Both the position numbers and the translations under genes were made by a program. This document shows positions 54,431 through 64,000 of a DNA stretch of 64,000 bases, one piece after another. Positions within the stretch are counted from its first letter, which is position 1. Every line of letters starts with the position of its first letter. This DNA comes from Macrothele yani. Its lineage: Eukaryota > Arthropoda > Arachnida > Araneae > Macrothelidae. The notes under the pieces were generated by a model that was not told the origin of the DNA, did no database searches, and saw nothing but the letters and a program-made list of their open reading frames with translations. The stretch spans positions 99,800,489 through 99,864,488 of the forward strand of contig CM077025.1 of the NCBI GenBank assembly GCA_039090855.1, in the 5' to 3' direction.

Positions 54431-57308
54431 CATCATCATCATCATTGTCAACCATTATCAATCCACTGCTGGACGAAGGTCTCCCCAAGTTTCCTCCACA
54501 ACGGTCTGTCTTGTGCCAGTCTCCTCCATGTCACTCCCGCATATTTACGAATTTCATCCACCCATCTCCCATGTGGTCTTTTTCTGGGTCTTTTTCCTGT
54601 CCCTTGGAATCCAATCTAAAATTTCTTTGCTGTCCATCTATGGTCTGTCCTTCTGGCAGTATGTCCAGCCCATTGCCATTTCAGGGATTTAACTCTGATC
54701 ATGATGTCTTCCACTCTCGTCATTTTTCGGATCCACGAGTTCCTCTTCTTATCTCTCCTGGTTATACCAAGCATGCACCTCTCCATGCTTCTTTGAGTTG
54801 TCTGCAGCCTTTGTATGTCTCTTTTAGTTAAGGTCCACGTCTCTGCACCATACGTAAGCACTGGAAGGATGCATTGATCAAACACTTTTCTTTTAAGACA
54901 TAATGGCATATTGCTCTTGAAAATTATGCTGTTTCTTCCAAAAAGCTCTCCAGGCAAGTTTTGTACGCCGATTAATTTCTTCATCAATGTGACCCTCACT
55001 TGATATCTGCTGTCCAAGATAAACATACGTATCTGTTATCTCCAGTTTTTCTCCATCAATCGATAAATCTTCATTTCTTGTAAAAGCATTGAACATCACT
55101 TTTGTCTTCTGAAAGTTCATTTTTAATCCCACTTCTTTACTCTTGTCAGCAAGTTCCTGGATCATACTCTGCAGCTCTGATGGGGTAGTTGCAAAAATGA
55201 CTACGTCATCAGCAAAACGAAGGTGGGTTAGATAATCTCCATTAATCTTTATCCCTTTGTTTTCCCAGTTTAGTGATTGAAAGACATTTTCCAATGTGGC
55301 ATTAAAGAGCTTCGGAGATATGGTGTCGCCTTGTCTCACTCCCTTTCCAATTTTTATGTGTGTTGTATTTTTCAAACAGCCGAATCTTTGCACTTGCATT
55401 TTCATAGATGTTATTAATAATATTAATGTATGCATCTTCAATACCGCAGGATTTCAGAGCCGTGGTAACTGCTGATGGTTTCACCGAATCAAAGGCTTTT
55501 TCATAATCGATAAAAGCCATGCACAATGGAAGTTCATATTCCCTCGCTCTTTCAATTAGTTCTCTCAGTACATGGATATGATCTATTGTGCTGTAGCCAC
55601 TCCTGAATCCAGCTTGTTCTCTCGGTTGAGCCATGTCCAGTGTTACCTTCAAGCGGTGTGAAAGAACTTTAGTGAAGATTTTATAAACCACTGATAGGAG
55701 GCTGATAGGTCTGTAGTTCCTGAGATCCTCAATGTCACCTTTTTTATGTAGCAGGATCATTGTAGCATTGTTCCAATCCTCAGGGATCTTCCCTTCATTA
55801 AGGCATCGAGTGAAAATTTGGGCGAGTACTGTTTCAATTTCTCCACTTGCTTCTTGTATGATGTCTATAGTAATTCCATCTTCTCCTGGAGCTTTCCCCC
55901 GCTTCATGTTCTTGATTGCATGAGCAACTTCTGCTGGGAGGACTGGAAGAACTCTGGTACCTTTCATGATGTCTGGAGTACATGTATCATCCCTTTCATA
56001 TAATTTGGAGTAGAAATCTTTCACTCTTGTCAAAATTTCGCCTCTATTTCTTGTTATAGAACCATCTTCTTTTCTCAGAGCCATAATCTGTTTTCTTCCT
56101 TTACTGAGATGTCCCTTTGCTATCTTTAGGCTTTGGTTGTTTTCAATTGCTTTCCTCACTAGCTCACAGTTGAATTTCCTGACGTCTTCAGTGATACTTT
56201 TTCGTGCTGTCTTGCATAGCTCTATATATTCCACTTTGGAAGTCACATCTTCTTTAGTTGTCCTCATCTCTTCTTCTTTTGCATCAACATTTTGGTTTTT
56301 CCTGATAATTTGTTTACATGCAACTTGTTCTTAGACCCAGCTAATTTTGTTGCTGTTTCCATAAGAGCTTTGGTTACTTTTCTGTTAACTTCCGAAATAT
56401 CCACTTCTTCCGATGTTAGGCCTTCTAAAGCAGAGAATCTGTTCTTCAGTTCCAACTTGAAAGTATTATGGTGTTTTTTAAGGTTGGTTATGTCAATAGA
56501 TTTTGTTTGTCTTATGAGCTTGCCACGTTCCAGTTTAGTGTTGAGGTGCATCTTACATCTCACCAATCTATGGTCACTACCTGTGTTGAACTTGTTTAGC
56601 ACACTGCAGTCTTCGATGACGAATTTTTTGTTACACATAATAAAATCAATTTCACTTGTCATCCCAATTGGATGTCTCCATGTCCATTTCCTGTGTGGCT
56701 TTTTCTTGAAAAAGGAATTCAAGATGAAAAATCCTTCTGCCTCTGCAAACTCAACGAGAGTATTTCCACGCTGGTTTCTGTTGCCGTGACCGAATTTACC
56801 TACTGAAGTTTCATTCTGTTGCCGGTGCCCTATTTTTGCATTGAAATCTCCCATAATTATCTTCAAGTGCTGCTTACCTTTATTATTTAGATGACGAATT
56901 TCCTCATAAAATTCTTCAATTTCTTCTTCAGGATGACTTGTGGTGGGTGCATAAGTTTGAATAATCTGAGCTTGGTATCTTCTCGATAGTTGGATAACGA
57001 GTCGTGCAGCTCTGTCAGAGGAACTTTCAACTTCTACCACTTTATCCTTCAGTTTCTTGTTTATTATAAATCCAACACCACTAGTTCTGCCAGTATCTGT
57101 CCCACGATAATAGAAGAGATGTCCACTTTTCAGTTCAATGAGATCTTCTCCTTTTCTCCTTACCTCACTTAGCCCGACGATGTCCCACTTGATCCTTTGT
57201 AGTTCCTCTTCCAATTCAAGAAGCCTTGAATCAGAAGATAGGGAGCGTCCGTTGTAGGTAGCCAAGGTCAGCATCAAATGGCAGCCTAGTCCGGTCCTCC
57301 GGGGATTC
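54431..57308 (-). mobile_element. RTE-clade LINE copy 4, 5' truncated, 43-bp target duplication
   Basis: Minus-strand RTE, 2.88 kb, with a (CAT)n tail at 54431. The perfect 43-base direct repeat 54388-54430 / 57309-57351, starting TTCCAATTTTATGTATTTCA, is its target duplication. The 5' end falls just inside the N-terminus of the coding region (PRRTGLG...), so the 5' UTR is missing. Confidence 0.92.
54448..57308 (-). pseudogene. RTE LINE polyprotein (copy 4), several frameshifts
   Basis: The endonuclease frame (57277 to 56264) is complete through LATYNGRSL, GLSEVRRKGE, MGDFNAKIG and SDHRLV. A shift near 56270 (TCTTCTTCTTTTGC versus TCTCTTCTTTTTTGC in copy 3) leads to the RT frame (56267 to 55302) with FIDYEKAFDS. 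A one-base gain in a T run near 55370 moves to the frame with GVRQGDTISP and RFADDVVIF. Further gains of one base in an A run near 54940 and in a T run near 54595 break the C-terminal domain. Very similar to copy 1 in sequence. Confidence 0.88.
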
Positions 57309-57339
57309 TTCCAATTTTATGTATTTCAAAATGCATAAG

Positions 57340-57344
57340 TATGT

Positions 57345-57375
<31 letters not shown>

Positions 57376-57386
57376 GTCTGTCTCTG

Positions 57387-57427
<41 letters not shown>

Positions 57428-57450
57428 TTCTCTCTCTCTCTCTCTCTCAA
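57340..57450. repeat. (TA)n followed by (TCTG)n and (CT)n microsatellites
   Basis: About 25 bases of TA repeats, then TCTG units, then about 75 bases of mostly CT repeats, directly at the right end of the RTE target duplication. The LINE inserted into or next to this simple repeat. Confidence 0.9.
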
Positions 57451-57522
57451 CAGATTTAGATATATTATATATTTACATCAAAGCATCAGGAATTAGTTAA
57501 ATATGTATTTTAACTGTTCAAT

Positions 57523-57735
57523 GGCCTGCCCGGGCCATAGATGGCCTATTGGTCAAAGTTCGTGACTGCCACAGAGAGACCTTAGGTTCGATCCCAGGCA
57601 GGTACGAACGCTTGAGCCACTAAATATCCACTATGCATCAGATGGGCATGTTAAGCTATCAGACCCTGGGTATTACCCCCCCCCAGTTATAAATAAGGGC
57701 ATCCTCCTAGCTCCTTTCTACCTCGCTTCTGTGTC
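57523..57735 (+). repeat. tRNA-derived SINE, family B, copy 1
   Basis: A box TGGCCTATTGG (57542-57552) and B box GGTTCGATCCC (57585-57595) are spaced as in a tRNA. The body GAGCCACTAAATATCCACT then runs into a C/T-rich 3' part. A colinear copy is at 60455-60690. This is a different family from SINE A: different body and no shared 3' core. Confidence 0.75.
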
Positions 57736-58831
57736 ACTTTCCTATCAGGCACTCTAACTCAAATCTCATAGCTTCCTATTTCTAAGGATTATTTAAGACC
57801 TGGGATCAGACACTCCCTTCCCAAAATCCTCTACATGTGATCTGATCATATGTAGAGAATTTATTGAACAGTTAAGAGAGTGTATGCACCAAGTAGCCTG
57901 GTGCATTGGTCTTATATTTTTTTAGAATTCTTAAAAAGAAACACAAGAGCTGTTTATATGGCCAGTGCATCCAAAACTATGTTTACCAAATGAATGTTTG
58001 CTGATTGGCTATGTGCTGCTCAGATCATTTTCAGGTGATGTCTGATTAGGCAGAATTAGTGTTGCCATATTGGTTTATGGTAATCATTAAGAAATTATTA
58101 ATGGACCCATCATTAGTAACTAGATTAATGTACATCCTCCTTCCCCCTCCCCCACACCCTGCAATTTACCAGTAGTGGATTCAATTGTTAAAGATGGTTT
58201 GACTGTGTGTAAATGCCTTTTTCCTGTGTTCCAAGTGGTGTACGAAAATTGTAAATGAAAACCTATCAGTTTAGCTAATATAATATACTGGGTGCATAAT
58301 ATACTGGGTGCTTGATATCAGTTGTACTACATGCTTTAAATGTTGTTGCAGGAATAACTTTGTGTGATAAGGATATTAAATGTACTTCAGAAGTCTAAGA
58401 ATAGTTCCACTGGTATGGATGCAGTGTAGGCCTTAAATGCTACACTTTTATTTTACTAGTGAACTGTTATTAGGCATCTGAATTACATTAAACATTACTA
58501 TCATATGAGGTTTTCCTTGCAACAAAGTTTTTGGCCTATATCGCAGCTATTAAAGTGCTACTGACTGCACAATACCCATCATTATTCTGAATAAACTCAG
58601 TATGTCAATTTTTTTAATGTATTTTACTTTTGTTTTTAACCACAGCAGTTCTCAGAATTAACTATATTACTATTACATGATGACCAGAAATATGAGCAGG
58701 GTTCATTATACCTATTCTACATTTGTATAATCAAAATTTATGATTTTAGGCAAAAATTTTCACCTCTTAAATTTTGTGAGTCTGTTTAGTAGAGCACCTC
58801 TTGTACATGGTAACTTTCAACATCCTCCTCC

Positions 58832-58836
<5 letters not shown>
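57736..58836. other. Intergenic, nothing assigned
   Basis: No coding similarity or known repeat was recognised. A short string TAATATACTGGGTGC is repeated at about 58282-58312 and also occurs near 54367. Confidence 0.45.
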
Positions 58837-58888
<52 letters not shown>

Positions 58889-58922
58889 GCGCGTACGCAC
58901 ACGTGTGTGCATGCATGCATGC
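58837..58922. repeat. (CT)n-(CA)n compound microsatellite with (GCAT)n
   Basis: About 40 bases of CT repeats, then CA repeats with CG interruptions, a GTGTGTG stretch and GCATGCATGCATGC. The alternating purine-pyrimidine part (about 58875-58922) could adopt Z-form. Confidence 0.9.
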
Positions 58923-59086
58923 AAATATTTCCTGTGGTTTGAAGTTTATCATTTTAAACTTTCAATCATGAAGAGAAACAGGTTTGTTGAATTTCATAAG
59001 TCTGCTAGAATGTCTTCTCAGATAAGTGATCTTAGTAACATGCATCCTGAGAAGTATGCTAGAGTGTTTGTATAATTTATTAAGTC

Positions 59087-59210
59087 TTGCATTCCTAAAA
59101 CTTTACTAATGTGTTGTTAGTTACTACATTTCACACGTTTTGCATTCCTAAAACTTCAGCAATGTGTTGTTAGTTACTACATTTTGCATATAGGTTGTTC
59201 AACAATTCTA
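59087..59210. repeat. Tandem duplication, about 62-bp unit
   Basis: TGCATTCCTAAAACTT, then AATGTGTTGTTAGTTACTAC and ATTT, occurs twice in tandem with a few changes. Confidence 0.8.
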
Positions 59211-59451
59211 CTTATACATGCATAAAATTTGTAAATTAATTCTTCTTCTTTGCTGAAATCTTGCCATTTTGTTTGACAGTTTAAATGTTTATCCCAGTTT
59301 TCTACCAAGACTGGAGGTCACAAACTGCTGGTTTAAATTGATATTTTTTGTTCCTCTTTCCACCTTCACAATCACTAAAGTTTAGCTCAAACTATAATTC
59401 AAAAGTATTGAATGTTGTAATAAAATGAAAAGTTCAGGAACTTAACCATAT

Positions 59452-59560
59452 TTTTTTTCTCAAAAGTAAACTTTATTAACAAAAAGTATTTACAGACAGC
59501 TTACAAGAACAAAAGTATTTACAAAATTACAATGTGTACAAAGCAGAAAAAACATTCCTC
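59452..59560 (-). other. Possible 3' end of a minus-strand transcript or retrocopy
   Basis: On the minus strand an AATAAA (complement of TTTATT at 59472) lies shortly before an A-rich run (59452-59459). This is what the 3' end of a polyadenylated mRNA or its retrocopy would look like. No coding sequence was recognised upstream of it on that strand, so this remains a suggestion. Confidence 0.25.
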
Positions 59561-60454
59561 AGGGGAAACGATGAAGAAGTTCTGGTGATGCATATGAAGT
59601 TACAAGAACAAAGTTTTAACTTCATGTGCATGGCTGCAGGATTGTGAGGCTTGTTGAAACATAAACATCACAAATTTAAACTGTCTGCAGAAGTTCAATG
59701 ATTTCTCAGTATATTATTCTCCTGTGAAATTCTGACTCATTCATTCTCTGCATCCTCAAGTCACACGTGAATTATGGTCATCAAAAGGAGAAGGAGATGT
59801 TATTTTGAAAGTACTTTCTGTTCTAGAATTTTAAATTTATATTAAGGTCAGAATCTTAGTATTGGTTTTTACATATAATTTTTGTCTTTATACAGCATAT
59901 TTTATAAGGATGAGTCTTTTATATCTAAAATGCATCAGTGAATGAAGTCATGTGATTTGTAAACTATTCAGGTAGGGGAAAAATTACTCCTTTTTCTTTT
60001 CTGAAACTTTTTGAAATTAATATTGTAATAAAATGAAAATTATGTAATTTTTCCACAAAGTATTGTAAATGAATATAACATTGTGAGGATAAAACTGTGG
60101 ACATATTTGCATTTTGAACAATTTCTGGGTACTATACAAGAATATGTAAAAATAAAAAGTCCTTGCCAACTTTTTCTTAAGTTGATTATATTGTTATGAA
60201 TGCTTCCAAGTATGTAAACAAAAGATGAATCTGTACTATTTTTAAAAGACAAAAATTTTGCCAGTGGCAACACTGCATTTTTTGTCCTAGCAGTTCTGAG
60301 GTGATGTCTCAAATTCCCATGACCATGCCATACAAGCAATGAAATCTTATGTACCTAGCAGTAAATGTATGGTAAATGTCACCTGATGTGACTTCTAATC
60401 CCAAATGTAACACAATTTGTTGGGGTACGGACATAAGCTGCAGAGATGCAATGT

Positions 60455-60690
60455 TGTAATACCAAGCAGTGGTTCACAAGTGGCCAAGTAGTAAGAACAA
60501 CCCAACCGCTTTTCAAACAGGTGGTTGCTAGATTGATCCCAGGTAGGGTAAGTTGCTATGAACCACTGAATACTCACTTTGCTTTGGATAGCCACATTAA
60601 ATTGGACCCCCTCCCCTCCTGTTTGTTATAAATTAGGTCATCTGTTCCATGCCTCTGCCCTTGTTCCCTCTGTCTGGAAGTGCTCATTGT
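60455..60690 (+). repeat. tRNA-derived SINE, family B, copy 2
   Basis: An A-box-like TGGCCAAGTAG (60481) and B-box-like AGATTGATCCC (60530-60540) are followed by a body colinear with copy 1: GAACCACTGAATACTCACTTTG versus the GAGCCACTAAATATCCACT region. More diverged in the promoter boxes than copy 1. Confidence 0.65.
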
Positions 60691-60825
60691 GACATCATGG
60701 TATAGCGCTCATAACTGTGTCAACTCACACACTTTTAATCTGTCTGGCACTACTAATTCTCTGACCTGTGTACCCCTGTTATATCTTAACCTGTTGGTTT
60801 AATCTAATGTAACTTCATTTCTGAT

Positions 60826-60870
60826 ATGCAGCACAAAAGTCCCATGGGTTATAGGACTTTTGTGCTGCAT
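60826..60870. repeat. Perfect 17-bp hairpin
   Basis: ATGCAGCACAAAAGTCC and its exact complement are separated by 11 bases that include CATGGG. The stem is too short for a typical microRNA precursor. Confidence 0.85.
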
Positions 60871-61028
60871 AGTTGCATCTAAACCTTCTCTCTGGGTGTA
60901 AACCCCATGATAAATTAATGGGTGTTTACCATCATTACCATTGTGCAGTGTTTCCAATTGTTGGAAAAATATTTTGGTTTATCCTAAACTTTTTTTTTAA
61001 TTAACCCTCATGATTATAAAATATACTA

Positions 61029-62929
61029 GATGTATGGCATAAATGTGTCCATACACTGATGTTTCTTAACACCAAACACTGATGTTTCTTAACTTGTTAA
61101 TGAAAGCAGTGGTGAATCCAGCAAAGAATGACTGGGGATGGGGGATAATTGCTCCAATAACACTGATAATTTCGAATTTACTTATTTGAATTGGGGAAAA
61201 AAATATCTCTTGATCCAGCTTCAGTGGAAGGAAAAGAAAAGAAAAAGGAGTAGATGACCTCTTTTGAATATAGCTTTTTTTCATAAGACTGGTTTTGATA
61301 CCCCCACCCATCTCTTTAATGAAACTAGGTTATTCATCATAATTCAAGGATGTAATATAGTTCTACAGCAAAGGAAACTGGTAATAAGCTACCAGTAATT
61401 TCAGATGAAATCATTGAGTCAACAACCAATTGCGATAATTGTGCTGCACTTCACATGACTTTACTGGAACATCTTCCATAATTCTCAAAATGTGTAAAGT
61501 CAGACTAAACAGAAACTGCATTTTTGTGTCTTTGTCTTTCTATAGTTGTCCACAAATGTCTGCTAAGTACCTGGAATGATTCATGTCATTATAAGCTAAT
61601 ATGTGTGTGTGTGTGTTTATGTGTACACAATTGAATCATATTGCTGTTTTTATTCTTGCCAAGAGAAAAGTCATGTCAGTAGATGTTTGTGTGTACATGA
61701 ATATATGAATTTGTATTTGTGACTGCAGGTGTATATCACTGTACTTATATATGTAATATAATTAAATTTAAAACATTTTTTTGACACCTCAAGTCTGGAC
61801 AAAGATTTGATTTTATGTGCTGTTTTGTTTGTTTTGTATATGCTATGTTGTATCAATTACCCTATTTTTGCAGAGTGGGCTAATTATGTGTTTGTTGTAA
61901 AAAGAGCTTTAATAATAGACATAACACTGATGAAATGATAGTGTGTATGAGGAATATTGTAGAGCACAAATCCTCCTGTGTTTTCTAAAATCTGAAATTT
62001 ACTGTGATGTTGATGTTTAAGAATTTATTTTTAATTAATGTAAATCAAATTCTTTCCAGTGCAATATCGTTTTTGGCATTTAATCAAAGCCAGATAATGG
62101 GTTTGTGCACACTAAAATGCAAGTACTATTGTTTTGAGTTCCTTAATCCCCAATATCAAAGTAGCTGGTGTTTTTTTCTTCTCTGGAGGAAACTCTATGT
62201 GAAAGTAATATCTGACAAGCTAGACACTTTTACCATACTTCCAGAGGATCTTTGTTTGGCTATCCAGATGTTGCCATCTCTTTGAAAGCCTCTTGGAGAA
62301 AAAAAGAACCAACTGTTGCAGCATAAATGTGGAGCACATAAATGGATATTATTTCTCAGTTTGTTCCACTTTTAAATGTTCATCATGTTCTGCCTATTAA
62401 TAACTTTAAACTTCTTTCAAATCATTTACACCTTTTCTTCTCCCACTCTTCTAACACCTACAACATTAAAACTTGGCATGGAAAATGTCTTCCAGTTTAC
62501 ACTTCAAAAATACTACTTGTAATTTCATAGCACCACAGCATACAATACCATAGGTTTGTGCAGCTATATGAAAATGTCTTCTGTTGTGTAAATGAATTAT
62601 ATATTGCATACAATAAAGCGTGCTAAAGCAAGTACATTGCAGGTTCTTTTCTTTGTGTAGTATCTTTTGGAAAAACCAAGACATGCATTTATAGTATCAT
62701 GTAGTTCATGGATAGAATGTCTCTGCATGTATAGGTAAGATTCAAAACTTATTACATTCTACACATGGGAACATGAGAATGATCCATGGCGTGGCATTTA
62801 CCTTTTTTATTTTTCATCCATCCTTTTAATGTTTCCTCAGAAGTGGTAAATGTGTTTTTGTTTTTATAATTTGCACAATGTTTGCATTACTGAAAGTTAC
62901 GCTGGAAAATTTTGTTTTTCTGTCGGATA
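61029..62929. other. Intergenic, nothing assigned
   Basis: AT-rich sequence with a short GT repeat near 61600 and a small duplication of CACTGATGTTTCTTAAC at 61055-61095. No recognisable gene. Confidence 0.5.
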
Positions 62930-62937
62930 TATTTATC

Positions 62938-63790
62938 AGGGCCGAATATTCGAGGTGTGCGGCGCACTCTCACACAGAGTCGCAATGTAACCTATATTAT
63001 CTAGGCTATATTATTTTTTTGGATTTATTTCTAATAAAATTCACCAGAGTTTGTCCTAAGGCTTCGTTATTAAAATTAATATCTTGTTAAAATTAATATC
63101 TCCATATAATGTTTTCATTAAGAGGAGAAGTTTTGTTCAGTAAGCATATCATATTCGCGCTGTCAACGGTGTGCGGTTTCGTAGCAGTACGTCCGACTAT
63201 GTTCAAGCAACTGTAATACAAACGCTCCCCAGAGGGCGTTGCAAGTCACGTTTTTATTTCTTTGTGGTTTCAAACATAACAGCGGAACTCTCAAGATGCG
63301 CTAGCCAAAATGAGCACCACTTGCAGTCCCACCGAGCAGTGCAATTCAACGTTGTGGTACGAGGTGCTGTTATATTGTTTTTGTGGGGTTTTTTTAATGT
63401 GTTCCTAATAAAACATGCCGAATTTTGTGTAACGCTTTGCGTGTGTGGCTAAAACTAATTCCTTTGTGCAATATTTTAGTGAAGAGGAGAAGGTTTATTA
63501 CTTCATTCAATAAACAAAGTATAGTAAGTAATATTTGCAGCTGCAGGAGTGCTGTTTAACTAGCGTACGTCCAGGTCGTTAAAGGCACTGTAATACAAAG
63601 CTCTCCTGATGGGGCTACAGGTCATGTTTTTATTTCTTGTGGTTTCAACGCAGAGGCGAAATTTCCCAGGGTGTGCGCGCTTAAAAAGCACCTCTGGTCA
63701 TACTTGTTTACATTTGGAATAGTGTGGAGTCATAAACACAATTCATCATGCTGCTACGAGTTACTGTTTTTCTGTCTTTTCATTGCTTTG
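62938..63790 (+). repeat. Dimeric repeat family D, copy 2
   Basis: Starts CAGGGCCGAATATTCGAGGT and is colinear with 51505-52335. It again has two tandem units (about 63035-63400 and 63410-63780), sharing TTTGTCCTAAGGCTT, ATGTTTTCATTAAGAGGAG, CAAGCAACTGTAATACAA, GTCACGTTTTTATT and GCAATTCAACGTT. The copy extends further right than the first, so the right boundary is uncertain. Confidence 0.75.
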
Positions 63791-64000
63791 TGAATCGATG
63801 TGTTATGAGTATAGATTTAATGTGGTTCTCATCACATCTCAGAGACCAAACAAATTCAATAGATGACATTGAAGATCACAGGGTAGAAAATCATCATCAT
63901 CTACAACACTTTCAAATGACGTCACATCACATGCTTTTCCGTGACCCCCGAACACAGATATCTGTGGCCCCGACAAGTTTGGAAGGCGTCGTACCTTACA
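63791..64000. other. Window end, nothing assigned
   Basis: An open + frame reads DQTNSIDDIEDHRVENHHHL and continues to the window edge. Too short to assign; it may belong to the preceding repeat. Confidence 0.3.

Noticed and set aside
58767..58952. Frame with a long Glu-Arg repeat
   Set aside because: It is a translation of the (CT)n microsatellite and has no coding support.
63897..64000. Possible start of another exon at the window edge
   Set aside because: The open frame is short, follows directly on the dimeric repeat, and has no acceptor site or similarity that I can identify.

Overview
This is animal nuclear DNA, most likely from an arthropod with a large, AT-rich, transposon-laden genome; the species cannot be fixed from the sequence alone. 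There are no operons, rRNAs or CRISPR arrays. The one host gene I can support is the 3' part of an SLC38A11-like sodium-coupled neutral amino acid transporter on the + strand. Three exons (2392-2504, 11660-11794, 41773-42036) have good splice sites, agreeing codon phases, an in-frame stop, and peptides that align in order with the C-terminal third of SLC38A11. They total only 512 coding bases, spread over almost 40 kb, with introns of about 9.2 kb and 30 kb. Upstream exons lie outside the window.

Almost everything else recognisable is mobile DNA, much of it nested. From left to right: a pogo/Tigger remnant (775-1533); two Tc1-like elements with fragments of a tRNA-type SINE around them (2588-5805); a foldback element (5876-6115); a hAT-type element with an 8-bp target duplication (6717-10164) that contains a truncated RTE LINE and a SINE; a long palindrome (10869-11062); a third Tc1-like element (12282-13501); a hAT element (13645-19636) split by a full-length RTE LINE; a Penelope-like element (PLE) in an inverted-repeat arrangement (20228-23880); an unclassified terminal-inverted-repeat element holding a SINE (23993-25396); a second PLE complex (about 27.5-35.28 kb) broken by an RTE LINE and by a fairly intact Tc1-like element; and a third hAT element (35627-40503) carrying a third PLE, which is flanked by a 13-bp target duplication.

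Downstream of the transporter gene (42-64 kb) the sequence is quieter. It holds older RTE 3' fragments, two more long inverted repeats, a fourth RTE copy with a 43-bp target duplication, microsatellites, two copies of a second tRNA-derived SINE, and two copies of an unusual dimeric repeat (51.5-52.3 kb and 62.9-63.8 kb).

The most interesting thread concerns the PLEs. All three families carry a short hammerhead-like core (CTGANGA, one pyrimidine, a short stem-loop, GAAA) downstream of the GIY-YIG domain. All three also have a partial inverted copy head-to-head with the forward copy, and in one case the target duplication indicates the whole composite integrated as a unit. The four RTE copies are very similar to one another, which implies recent activity, but each is broken by small indels, many of them in homopolymers, so assembly error must be considered. 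All elements seen here are damaged; none can be called active from this sequence.
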